A DNA stretch of 64,000 nucleotides from NCBI RefSeq assembly GCF_014646275.1, contig NZ_BMND01000017.1, forward strand, positions 1 to 64,000, written 5' to 3'. The first letter of the stretch is position 1; every line of letters begins with the position of its first letter. The position numbers and the translations under genes are program-made. This stretch comes from Streptomyces kronopolitis (GTDB taxonomy: Bacteria; Actinomycetota; Actinomycetes; Streptomycetales; Streptomycetaceae). The notes beneath the pieces are model-generated. The model was not told where the DNA came from. It saw nothing but the letters and a program-made list of their open reading frames with translations, and did no database searches. Below, in pieces: positions 28,294 through 36,801 of the stretch.

Positions 28294-28887
28294 CTAGCGC
28301 AGGCGGGCCATCAGCGCGTGCTCCACGAGCGTGATGAGCGCGCTCTTGGCCTCGCTGCGGGTCCGGGCGTCGGTGGTGATGATCGGGGTCCCGGGGCCGA
28401 TCTGGAGCGCCTCACGCACCTCGTCGGGCGTGTACGGCTGGTACCCCTCGAAGCCGTTCAGGGCGACGACGAACGGCAGCCCGCTGTTCTCGAAGTAGTC
28501 GACCGCGGGGAAGCAGTCGGCCAGCCGCCGGGTGTCGACCAGCACGACCGCGCCGATCGCACCGCGGACCAGGTCGTCCCACATGAACCAGAAGCGGTCC
28601 TGGCCCGGCGTACCGAACAGGTACAGGATCAGGTCCTGGTCCAGGGTGATCCGGCCGAAGTCCATCGCCACGGTCGTCGTGGTCTTGTCCTGGACGTGGC
28701 TGAGGTCGTCGATGCCCGCCGAGGCGGAGGTCATGACGGCTTCGGTGCGCAGCGGGTTGATCTCCGAGACGGCGCCGACGAACGTGGTCTTGCCCACGCC
28801 GAAGCCGCCCGCCACCACGATCTTGGCGGACGTCGTGGCGCGGGTCTGGCCCCCGTCCGATGCGCCGTCAGAGCTTGCGAAGTCCAC
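28294..28887 (-). CDS. cvnD: conservon GTP-binding protein CvnD (first conservon)
   Basis: This 197-residue Ras-like GTPase has the Walker A GGFGVGKTT near residue 29 and LFGTPGQDRFWFMWDD. Its N-terminus is slightly longer and variable compared with the sister CvnD (SSDGASDGGQTRAT), while the GTPase domain is nearly identical. GTG start overlaps cvnC by 20 bp, exactly as in the other conservon. It should couple to CvnA/B/C at the membrane. Confidence 0.92.
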   Translation of the reverse strand: MDFASSDGASDGGQTRATTSAKIVVAGGFGVGKTTFVGAVSEINPLRTEAVMTSASAGIDDLSHVQDKTTTTVAMDFGRITLDQDLILYLFGTPGQDRFWFMWDDLVRGAIGAVVLVDTRRLADCFPAVDYFENSGLPFVVALNGFEGYQPYTPDEVREALQIGPGTPIITTDARTRSEAKSALITLVEHALMARLR

Positions 28888-29278
28888 TGAGCACCCTCTC
28901 GAGCAAGGTCACGTCCGGTGTTCCGCCGGCCTCGCCGCTGCCACCGGGCTGGTGGATCGCCACCATCCCGGCCTCCGCCAGGTCCGCGACCAGGATCCGC
29001 GCCACACCCAGCGGGATGTGCAGCAGTGCGGAGACCTCGGCGACCGACTTCACCTCGCGGCACAGATGACAGATCCGCTGGTGCTCGGGCAGCAGCCCGG
29101 GCAGCTGGGCGGGGTCGGCGGTCGTGCTGACCAGCGCCTCGATGGCGAGCTGGTAGCGCGGCCGGGTCCGGCCTCCGGTCATGGCGTACGGGCGCACCAG
29201 CGGCTGGTCACCTTCGTCCCCGTACGGCGCTTGGCTGTACGCGCCGTACGGGCCGGAAGTGGCAGGTGGCGGGGTCAT
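28868..29278 (-). CDS. cvnC: conservon DUF742 protein CvnC (first conservon)
   Basis: This 136-residue protein consists mostly of the DUF742 domain (LVRPYAMTGGRTRPRYQLAI, ICHLCREVKSVAEVSALLHI, GVARILVADLAEAGMVAIHQ). It lacks the long Pro/Gln N-terminus of the sister CvnC. The ATG at 29278 follows GGAGGA. The gap to cvnB upstream is 104 bp, long for an otherwise compact operon, and holds no obvious signal. Confidence 0.9.
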   Translation of the reverse strand: MTPPPATSGPYGAYSQAPYGDEGDQPLVRPYAMTGGRTRPRYQLAIEALVSTTADPAQLPGLLPEHQRICHLCREVKSVAEVSALLHIPLGVARILVADLAEAGMVAIHQPGGSGEAGGTPDVTLLERVLSGLRKL

Positions 29279-29382
29279 GGGTCCTCCGGACGGGACAGTG
29301 GGACTGTCGTCGGGTTGGGCCGGTGGGGGGTGGCGGCACGAATGGGTGGGGGTGGTGCTGGACGAGCGGCGCTGCGGGCGCC

Positions 29383-29796
29383 TCAGTGCAGCAGGCTGCC
29401 CTGGAGCTCGGCGCGCAGGTCCGGCGTCAGCACCGTCCCCGCGCGGTCGACCAACAGGGCCATCTCATAGCCGACCAGGCCGATGTCGCACTCGGGGTGT
29501 GCGAGCACGGCCAGCGACGATCCGTCGGAGACGGACATGATGAAGAGGAAACCGCGCTCCATCTCCACCACGGTCTGGTTGACGCTCCCGCCTTCGAAGA
29601 TGCGGGACGCGCCGGAGGTCAGCGAGGTCAGGCCGGAGGCCACCGCCGCCAACTGATCGGCACGGTCGCGGGGAAAGCCTTCGGACATGGCGAGGAGCAG
29701 TCCGTCCGCGGAGACCACCACCGTGTGGGACACCCCGGGGGTGTTGTCCACGAAGTTGGTGATCAACCAGTTCAGATTCTGCGCCGCCTGGCTCAT
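29383..29796 (-). CDS. cvnB: conservon roadblock/LC7 protein CvnB (first conservon)
   Basis: This 137-residue roadblock/LC7 protein is identical to the sister CvnB except for a C-terminal His instead of Asn. The ATG at 29796 is chosen because it aligns with the sister start; an upstream in-frame TTG is not needed. The start lies 9 bp after the cvnA stop. Such identity, also at synonymous sites in two long blocks, suggests recent gene conversion between the conservons or very strong constraint. Confidence 0.93.
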   Translation of the reverse strand: MSQAAQNLNWLITNFVDNTPGVSHTVVVSADGLLLAMSEGFPRDRADQLAAVASGLTSLTSGASRIFEGGSVNQTVVEMERGFLFIMSVSDGSSLAVLAHPECDIGLVGYEMALLVDRAGTVLTPDLRAELQGSLLH

Positions 29797-29805
29797 CGGA
29801 CTCAA

Positions 29806-32800
29806 CTAACGCTCCTGCTGGTGAGTGGGATCGACAATGCCGTGGGTGCCGGTGGACGACGTCCCGGCCTGTCGGCCTTGCTGGATACCCCGGCGCAGAT
29901 TGGTCAGCCGCCCACGGACATCGCTGGGCGACCGCGAGACCTGCGGCCCGCTCTGGTCGGTCTGCTGCTGCGCCGTGCCCGCGACGAGGTTCGCGCGCGG
30001 GACCCGGCGCGGCAGCCCGGAGGTGGTGATACCGCCCGCGGCGGGCTGACGGATCTGCTCCGCCTGCCGCCACGTCTCGTCGTTCGGCGAACTGCGCCAC
30101 TGCGAGGCGTCGGACGGAGCCGGGGTGCGCTCCGCGCCGCCCGCCGCGGCAGGTGCACCACCGCGTGCGCCGCCGTCCTGCGCGGCCCCCCGCCGCGGCA
30201 GTGCGTCGGCCTCGGGCTCGGAGCCCTGCGGCGGCACACCGGCAGCGGCGGCGGCCGGGTGGTTGAACCAGTTGGATTCGATGGTGTCGAAGATCGGCGT
30301 ACGGCCGTCACCGGGACCGGCGTCCGCGCTGCCGAGCACGTCGGGGGACTGCCCACCGGCGTCCTGCGGCCGCTGCACCGGGAACTGCCCGGTGCTCTGC
30401 GGCCCTTCGGCGTACGCGGCACGGTCGGCGTCCGGACGGCGGTACTGGCCGGTGTCGTACGCACCGGTGTCGCTGTCGGGGCGCGGGTAGGAACCGGTGT
30501 CGCTGCCGGGGCGCGGGAACTGGCCGGTGTCACCGTCAGGACGCGGGTACTGCCCGGTGTCGCTGTCGGGACGCCGGTACTCGCCCGTGTCGTACGGACC
30601 GGTCTCGAACTGGCCCGTCTCGTACTGCCCGGTCTCCTGGCGGCCCGTCTCGCGGTCCGGCCGGGGGAACTGCCCCGTGTCGCCGCGCCCGTTGCCCTGC
30701 CCGGCGCCGCGCGGGCCCTGCGGGTCGCGCCCGCCGCGGGAGCCGTCCGCCGCGGGCGGCGGCGCGTTGAAGTCGGGACGGGCGAACGCCGCGGTGTCAC
30801 CGGGGCCGCCGGTGCCGGCGGGCGCGGGCCGCTCGAAGCTGCCGGTGCTCTCCGACTCCTCGTGGCCGCGCGGCCGCTCCTGGGACTCACGGGGCGTCAG
30901 CGGCCAGTCGTCGGACCCGCCGCGCTCACGCCGCGCACCCCAGCTCGTACCGCCCTGCTGCGGGCCGCCCTGGTTGCCCTGACCGCCCTGGCCGCCCGCG
31001 GACGGACCGCCGGGCAGCTCGGCCGCGGCGCCGCGCGCCGGCAGCTGCGGGCGCTCCTCGCGGCGCGGGGCGCCGGTCGGCGGGGCCACGGTGGGCGCCG
31101 GGCCGCTCTCCTGGCCGCGGGTGGGCAGCGAGGGACGGGCGGGACCGGGGCGTCCGGCGGCCGGGCGGGCGTCGCCGCCCTGCGCCGGGGCGTTCGGGGA
31201 GGCACCGGGAGGCGCCGTACGGCCGGACGGGGCCGGGGCACCGAAGGCGTTCGGCGCACCGCCGCCGGGACCGCCGCGGCCGGGCAGCGCGGGGCGCCCG
31301 CCGGCCGAGGGGCCCGAACCGACCTGGCCGCGCGGCTGGAGCCCCGCGAGCCGGCTGGAGCCGCCGCCGCCGAGGTCGCCGGCACCGCCCTTGGCGTTGC
31401 TCGGGGCCGGCTTCTTGCCGCCCTGGGCGACATCGACCGGCAGCATGACCAGCGCGGTGGTGCCGCCGGAGTCCGAGGGCCGCAGCTGGATACGGATGCC
31501 GTGCCGCAGGGACAGGCGGCCGACCACGAACAGACCCATCCGCCGCGAGACCGAGACGTCCACGGTCGGCGGGGCGGCGAGCCGCTCGTTGATCGCCGAG
31601 AGGTCCTCGGGCGACAGGCCGATGCCGGTGTCGTGGATCTCGACCAGGACGCGCCCGTCGGGCAGCGCGTGGCCGGTGACCTTGACCTTGGTCTGCGGGG
31701 AGGAGAACGAGGTGGCGTTCTCCAGCAGCTCGGCGAGCAGGTGCACGAGGTCGTTGACGACCCGGCCCGCGACCTCGGTCTGCGGGACGGCGTTGAGTTC
31801 GATCCGCTCGTACTGCTCCACCTCGGAGGCGGCGGCACGCAGGACGTCGACCAGCGGCACCGGCCGGGTCCATCGGCGCCCAGGCTCCTCACCGGCGAGG
31901 ACCAGGAGGTTCTCACCGTTACGGCGCATGCGGGTGGCGAGGTGGTCGAGCTTGAAGAGCGAGGACAGCTGGTCCGGGTCGGCCTCGCGGGACTCCAGTT
32001 CGGAGATCAGCGAGAGCTGACGCTGGATCAGACCCTGCGAACGGCGCGACAGGTTGGTGAACATCGCGTTGACGTTGCCCCGCAGCAGCGCCTGCTCGGA
32101 GGCGAGGCGGACCGCCTCGTGGTGCACGTCGTCGAAGGCCGCGGCCACCCGGCCGATCTCGTCCCGGCTGTGCACACCGACCGACTCGACGGAGGTGTCC
32201 ACGTCCTGCGGGTCCGACTCGGACAGCTGCTTGACCAGCTCGGGCAGCCGGTCCTGGGCGACCTTCTGCGCGGTGTCCTGCAGCCGGCGCAGCGAGCGGA
32301 CCATGGAGCGCGCCACGACGAACGCGCCGACCAGCGAGACGCCGAGGACGAGCAGGATCAGCGCACCGCTGATGATCGCGGACTGGGTGGCCTCGTTGCG
32401 CAGCCCGCGGGCCTTCTGCTCCATCTCGGACAGCAGCGTGGTCTCGATGCGCGACATCTCGTCGATCTTGACGGTGTCGGAGTCGTACCAGTCGAGGTAG
32501 CGGATGTCCTGGCTGCGGATGCCGGAGCCGCTGGCGAAGGCGCGGTGCGCGAAGGCGACCGCGGCCTTGATCTCGTCGTTGTTGCCGTCCAGGCCGCGGG
32601 TGAGCGCGCCGGCGTTGTTCGTGTAGATCTGCGAGAAGCGGTCCCGGGCGGCCTTCTCGCTGTCCTCGGCGTTGCGGCCGGCCAGCCGGTCGTTGGAGGA
32701 GAGCTGCGGGCCGCCGTCGTGGGCGAGGCCGGCGCTGACCAGCGCGCGCTGGATCGACGCGTACTCCTTGGCCGACGAGAACGCCGCCAGCGCACGGGTA

Positions 32801-33540
32801 CTGCGGATCATCTCGGGGTTGCTGGTGGCCTGCGCCATGTCCTGGGAGAGCGACAGCAGCGAGTTGATCAGCTGGTTGTAGCTGGTGACGGTCCGCGCGG
32901 TGTTGTTGTCGTCCTTGTAGGCGTTGGCGCGGATCTCGTTGAGGGTGTTGAGCTGGCGGCCGATCTCCAGGACGGTCGCCCGGACGCCGGCCATCGTGGC
33001 GTCCTGGCCCTGGATGTCGCCGGTGGCCTGGTTGAACTTCAGCTTGGCGCGGTCGGTCTCCTGGCGCGGCGCGATGACGTTCGCGTCGTCCTTGGTGTTG
33101 CCGCTGCCGGCCAGCGGACCGGCCGACTTGTCCCGCTCGACCTGCAGCGCGTCGGCGAGCTCGGTGGCCTGCCGGGTCATCTCGGTGAGCAGCTGCATCT
33201 TGTCGAGCTGGTCGATGTTGTCCAGCGACGTGGCGATGCGCATGCCGCCCAGCGTGGTCGCGGCGACCACGGGGAGGGCGAGCAGGGAGACCAGGCGGGT
33301 GCTGATGCGCCAGTTGCGCAGCGCTATTCGCGAACCGGGGCCTCCGGGCCCCTTGGCCGCCTTGGGCGCCCCGCTGTCCGCGGCGTCGCCGCCCGGCGCC
33401 TGGCCGCCCCCGTCGGTGGGCACGGTGCCCCCGGCGGAAGCGTTGTTCTGGGCGCGCTGGGGCGAGGAGCCGCGGTCGGTCCCGCCGCGCAGCTCCGGGT
33501 CCGCCGCAGCGCTGCCATCCCTCTTGAAACGTCCCTGCAC
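29806..33540 (-). CDS. cvnA: conservon sensor kinase-like protein CvnA (first conservon)
   Basis: This 1244-residue membrane protein has transmembrane helix 1 at residues about 83-101, an extracytoplasmic helical sensor domain, helix 2 at about 387-410, HAMP, and an HATPase_c domain (LLENAT near 620, DTGIGLSPEDL). The C-terminal 450 residues are disordered, with a tandem DTGQ(Y/F)xRPD-type repeat at about 953-1052. The GTG at 33540 is chosen because the AGAGGTTG before it matches the start region of the sister cvnA; an upstream in-frame extension to 33759 lacks such support. The kinase core resembles the sister protein but is far more divergent than CvnB or CvnD. Confidence 0.88.
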   Translation of the reverse strand: MQGRFKRDGSAAADPELRGGTDRGSSPQRAQNNASAGGTVPTDGGGQAPGGDAADSGAPKAAKGPGGPGSRIALRNWRISTRLVSLLALPVVAATTLGGMRIATSLDNIDQLDKMQLLTEMTRQATELADALQVERDKSAGPLAGSGNTKDDANVIAPRQETDRAKLKFNQATGDIQGQDATMAGVRATVLEIGRQLNTLNEIRANAYKDDNNTARTVTSYNQLINSLLSLSQDMAQATSNPEMIRSTRALAAFSSAKEYASIQRALVSAGLAHDGGPQLSSNDRLAGRNAEDSEKAARDRFSQIYTNNAGALTRGLDGNNDEIKAAVAFAHRAFASGSGIRSQDIRYLDWYDSDTVKIDEMSRIETTLLSEMEQKARGLRNEATQSAIISGALILLVLGVSLVGAFVVARSMVRSLRRLQDTAQKVAQDRLPELVKQLSESDPQDVDTSVESVGVHSRDEIGRVAAAFDDVHHEAVRLASEQALLRGNVNAMFTNLSRRSQGLIQRQLSLISELESREADPDQLSSLFKLDHLATRMRRNGENLLVLAGEEPGRRWTRPVPLVDVLRAAASEVEQYERIELNAVPQTEVAGRVVNDLVHLLAELLENATSFSSPQTKVKVTGHALPDGRVLVEIHDTGIGLSPEDLSAINERLAAPPTVDVSVSRRMGLFVVGRLSLRHGIRIQLRPSDSGGTTALVMLPVDVAQGGKKPAPSNAKGGAGDLGGGGSSRLAGLQPRGQVGSGPSAGGRPALPGRGGPGGGAPNAFGAPAPSGRTAPPGASPNAPAQGGDARPAAGRPGPARPSLPTRGQESGPAPTVAPPTGAPRREERPQLPARGAAAELPGGPSAGGQGGQGNQGGPQQGGTSWGARRERGGSDDWPLTPRESQERPRGHEESESTGSFERPAPAGTGGPGDTAAFARPDFNAPPPAADGSRGGRDPQGPRGAGQGNGRGDTGQFPRPDRETGRQETGQYETGQFETGPYDTGEYRRPDSDTGQYPRPDGDTGQFPRPGSDTGSYPRPDSDTGAYDTGQYRRPDADRAAYAEGPQSTGQFPVQRPQDAGGQSPDVLGSADAGPGDGRTPIFDTIESNWFNHPAAAAAGVPPQGSEPEADALPRRGAAQDGGARGGAPAAAGGAERTPAPSDASQWRSSPNDETWRQAEQIRQPAAGGITTSGLPRRVPRANLVAGTAQQQTDQSGPQVSRSPSDVRGRLTNLRRGIQQGRQAGTSSTGTHGIVDPTHQQER

Positions 33541-34162
33541 TAGCGTCGCAACCTCTGGACCAGGCGTCCCGCCGCGGCGGGACGGTGTCGAGTCGTATGG
33601 GGGACCGCTGAGTCCCCCATGGCGGTCGTGAGTGACCGGCGGGCTGCCCTCTCTGGCCGAGAGAGCGGCACCACCGCGCGGCGCTACGTTGCGCCCTGCG
33701 CGCCGGCTGAAACGTGCGGCGGTCCGTGGAATTCCAGCACAGTGCAGGATCTCCAACAAGAGCGGAGCCGCGCACTGTGACTTGGGTGACGCAATGTACG
33801 GACCGCGTCACGACTTGTAGAAGTTTCGGGCGTCGATAACGGACTTTTGTCCGCGAGTCGGTCCGCCCCCTCCGCTGTCCCAGGTGCGGTGATCGGGCGC
33901 GGAACGTGCGCTTCAATCCGCCATTGTCCGATTCGCCCAAGGTTGTTGATCAAGGGTTATGCGGCATTTGTCGCACAGTTCGTGAGGAAACTCACAGGAA
34001 GATCGTCGAGTTCCCGTGCACGCCGCCGGGAATAGCGTGCATAGCCTGACGCTTTACACAGGTGCCCGAAGCGACAAGCCACCTGCACGGCAGCGGCGGG
34101 CACGACCGGTTTCCCGAGTTCCCGAGATCGCCCGATCTCTTGACGACGCGAGGCATACAGCA
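33541..34162. other. divergent promoter region, cvnA / 59-aa gene
   Basis: This 622-bp stretch has no convincing gene. It contains an inverted repeat GTGACGC-N12-GCGTCAC (33786-33811) and a smaller GTGAG-GAAA-CTCAC palindrome (33982-33995), both suitable as regulator sites. The central 300 bp have clearly lower GC than the genes, as expected for promoters in both directions. Confidence 0.5.
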
Positions 34163-34342
34163 GTGAAGACGACGATGTTCCGCAACATAGCCAACCCGCG
34201 GCGCACCACCCTGGCCCACCTCGACGACGCCGCCGAGCTCGGCACCGAGGCCGCGGAACACACCGTCGAACTGCCGGAGCGCACCGCCAACCCCCGCCGC
34301 ACGGTCCTGATGGACGCACCCGCCCAGGACGTGTCGGCGTAA
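34163..34342 (+). CDS. small protein with duplicated NPRRT motif (59 aa)
   Basis: The frame encodes 59 residues from GTG 34163 (or 55 from ATG 34175). The motif ANPRRT occurs twice, in FRNIANPRRTTLAHLDDAAE and LPERTANPRRTVLMDAPAQD, separated by an acidic stretch. I do not recognise the family. It diverges from the first conservon and precedes the FAH-family gene by 81 bp. There is no signal peptide or membrane segment. It looks translated (codon use fits) but the function is unknown. Confidence 0.55.
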   Translation: MKTTMFRNIANPRRTTLAHLDDAAELGTEAAEHTVELPERTANPRRTVLMDAPAQDVSA

Positions 34343-34423
34343 GCGGCGACGGAGCGGCGGCGGCCCCGCGATAGCCTGGAGTGTCAACTCCGGCCAGTGA
34401 TCAATGAGGGGCAGCGGCAACCC

Positions 34424-35197
34424 GTGCGCATCGCCAGATTCTCCATCGACGGCAACGTCGGATTCGGCGTCGTCGAAGGCGACGAACTCGACGTCATCAA
34501 GGGACACCCCTTCGCCGAATTCGAGCGCTCGGGCCAGAAGGTCCCCCTCGACAAGGTCCGGCTGCTGCCGCCCGTCCTGCCCAACAAGGTCGTGGCCATC
34601 GGCCGCAACTACGCCGAGCACGCCGCCGAGCTGGGCAACGCCGTCCCGGACGTGCCGGTCACCTTCTTCAAGCCGTCCACCTCGGTGATCGGCCCCGGCG
34701 ACCCCATCGGGTACCCCTCCTTCTCCCAGGAGGTGCACCACGAGGCGGAGCTCGCCGTCGTCATCGGCCGGATGTGCCGTGAGGTGCCCCGCGAGCGCGC
34801 CAAGGACGTCATCCTCGGCTACACCTGCGCCAACGACATCACCGCGCGTGACGTCCAGCAGCGCGAGGCGCAGTGGGCCCGGGCCAAGGGCTTCGACGGC
34901 TCCTGCCCGCTCGGCCCCTGGGTCGAGACCGGGCTGGACCCCGCGGACATCGCCGCCGGCCTCGCCGTCCAGTGCACGGTCAACGGCGAACAGCGCCAGC
35001 TCGGCCGCACCAGCGACATGGTCCGCCCGGTCGAGGACCTCATCGTCCACATCACCGAGGCGATGACCCTGCTCCCCGGCGACGTCATCCTCACGGGCAC
35101 CCCGGCCGGGGTCGGCCCCCTCAACGTCGGCGACGAGGTCGCCGTCACCATCGAAGGCATCGGCACTCTCACCAACAAGGTGATCAAGCGTGGCTAA
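34424..35197 (+). CDS. fumarylacetoacetate hydrolase family protein
   Basis: This 257-residue FAH-fold enzyme probably acts on a 2-oxo or acylpyruvate-type acid (hydrolysis, decarboxylation or isomerisation). Family features are IGRNYAEHAAELGN near residue 63, the metal-binding HHEAELAVVIG near residue 106, and GYTCANDITARDVQ near residue 132. The GTG at 34424 gives the usual MRIARFSIDG start, with GAGGGG upstream. It overlaps gltX by 8 bp, so the pair is translationally linked, although no metabolic link is evident. Exact substrate is unknown. Confidence 0.87.
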   Translation: MRIARFSIDGNVGFGVVEGDELDVIKGHPFAEFERSGQKVPLDKVRLLPPVLPNKVVAIGRNYAEHAAELGNAVPDVPVTFFKPSTSVIGPGDPIGYPSFSQEVHHEAELAVVIGRMCREVPRERAKDVILGYTCANDITARDVQQREAQWARAKGFDGSCPLGPWVETGLDPADIAAGLAVQCTVNGEQRQLGRTSDMVRPVEDLIVHITEAMTLLPGDVILTGTPAGVGPLNVGDEVAVTIEGIGTLTNKVIKRG

Positions 35198-36680
35198 CGC
35201 GACCCCCGGCACCCCCGTCCGCGTACGGTTCTGCCCCTCCCCGACCGGCAACCCCCACGTCGGCCTGATCCGTACGGCCCTGTTCAACTGGGCCTACGCA
35301 CGGCACCACAAGGGCACCCTGGTCTTCCGGATCGAGGACACCGACGCGGCCCGCGACTCCGAGGAGTCCTACCACCAGCTGCTGGACTCGTTCCACTGGC
35401 TCGGCTTCGACTGGGACGAGGGCCCCGAGGTCGGCGGCCCGCACGCGCCCTACCGCCAGTCCCAGCGGATGGACCGCTACAAGGACATCGCCGGCAAGCT
35501 GCTCGCCGCCGGCCACGCGTACCACTGCTACTGCACCACCGAGGAGCTGGACGCCCGCCGCGAGGCCGCCCGCGCCGCCGGCCGCCCCTCCGGCTACGAC
35601 GGCACGTGCCGCACCCTGACCGACGAGCAGCGGGCCGCCTACGAGGCCGAGGGCCGCTCCTCCATCGTCCGCTTCCGGATGCCCGACGAGCCGATCACCT
35701 TCCACGACCTGGTGCGCGGCGAGCTGACCTTCACCCCGGAGAACGTTCCGGACTACGGCATCGTGCGCGCCAACGGCGCCCCGCTGTACACCCTGGTCAA
35801 CCCCGTCGACGACGCCCTGATGGAGATCACCCACGTCCTGCGCGGCGAGGACCTGCTCTCCTCCACCCCCCGCCAGATCGCCCTGTACAAGGCGCTGATC
35901 GAGCTGGGCGTGGCCAAGGAGATCCCGGCCTTCGGCCACCTCCCGTACGTCATGGGCGAGGGCAACAAGAAGCTCTCCAAGCGCGACCCGCAGGCGAGCC
36001 TCAACCTCTACCGCGAGCGCGGCTTCCTCCCCGAGGGCCTGCTCAACTACCTCGCCCTGCTCGGCTGGTCCTTCTCCGCCGACCAGGACCTCTTCTCGGT
36101 GTCCGACCTGATCGAGAAGTTCGAGATCGAGGACGTCAACGCCAACCCGGCCCGCTTCGACCTCAAGAAGGCCGAGGCGATCAACGCCGACCACATCCGG
36201 CGGCTGGACGTGCAGGACTTCATCACGGCCTGCGAGCCCTGGCTGAAGGCCCCGCACGCCAACTGGGCCCCCGAGGACTTCGACGAGGCCGCCTGGCGCG
36301 CCATCGCCCCGCACGCCCAGACCCGCGTCACCGTCCTCTCCGAGATCACCGCCAATGTCGACTTCCTGTTCCTCAAGGAGCCGGTCGAGGACGAGGCGTC
36401 CTGGACGAAGGCGATGAAGGGCGACCCGGTCGCGCTGCTCACCACGGCCCGCGCCAAGCTCGACGCCGCCGACTGGACCTCCGGCCCCGACCCGCTCAAG
36501 GAGGCCGTCCTGGCCGCCGGCGAGGAGCACGGCCTCAAGCTCGGCAAGGCCCAGGCTCCCGTCCGGGTGGCGGTCACCGGCCGCACGGTCGGCCTGCCGC
36601 TCTTCGAGTCCCTGGAGATCCTCGGCAAGGAGCGCACGCTCCAGCGGATCGACGCCGCACTGGCCAAGCTCGCCGGCTGA
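35190..36680 (+). CDS. gltX: glutamyl-tRNA synthetase
   Basis: This 496-residue class I synthetase charges tRNA-Glu. Visible are the HIGH-equivalent SPTGNPHVGLIRTALFNW near residue 15, IEDTDAARDSEESY, and the KMSKS-equivalent NKKLSKRDPQ near residue 260, followed by the helical anticodon-binding region. GTG start overlaps the preceding gene. Streptomyces generally lack a glutaminyl-tRNA synthetase and use a non-discriminating GltX plus GatCAB for Gln-tRNA. The tRNA-Gln and tRNA-Glu cluster 1 kb downstream fits that role. Confidence 0.95.
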   Translation: MANATPGTPVRVRFCPSPTGNPHVGLIRTALFNWAYARHHKGTLVFRIEDTDAARDSEESYHQLLDSFHWLGFDWDEGPEVGGPHAPYRQSQRMDRYKDIAGKLLAAGHAYHCYCTTEELDARREAARAAGRPSGYDGTCRTLTDEQRAAYEAEGRSSIVRFRMPDEPITFHDLVRGELTFTPENVPDYGIVRANGAPLYTLVNPVDDALMEITHVLRGEDLLSSTPRQIALYKALIELGVAKEIPAFGHLPYVMGEGNKKLSKRDPQASLNLYRERGFLPEGLLNYLALLGWSFSADQDLFSVSDLIEKFEIEDVNANPARFDLKKAEAINADHIRRLDVQDFITACEPWLKAPHANWAPEDFDEAAWRAIAPHAQTRVTVLSEITANVDFLFLKEPVEDEASWTKAMKGDPVALLTTARAKLDAADWTSGPDPLKEAVLAAGEEHGLKLGKAQAPVRVAVTGRTVGLPLFESLEILGKERTLQRIDAALAKLAG

Positions 36681-36695
36681 CCCTGTACCGCCGCC

Positions 36696-36728
36696 CGGGC
36701 CCGGAAGCCACCACGGCTTCCGGGCCCG
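36696..36728 (+). terminator. terminator after gltX
   Basis: CGGGCCCGGAAGCC / GGCTTCCGGGCCCG arms with a short loop lie 15 bp after the stop codon. Confidence 0.8.
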
Positions 36729-36801
36729 CGGTGCGTCCGGGCCCGTCCGCCCGGCCGGCGCCCCGGGCACAATGGCGGTACCGGCACCAGGAAGGCTGAT
36801 C

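Noticed and set aside
29266..33543. 1425-codon open frame antisense to the first cvnA
   Set aside because: It is a mirror frame of a real gene caused by codon composition; sequence shows only low-complexity Arg/Gly/Leu patterns.
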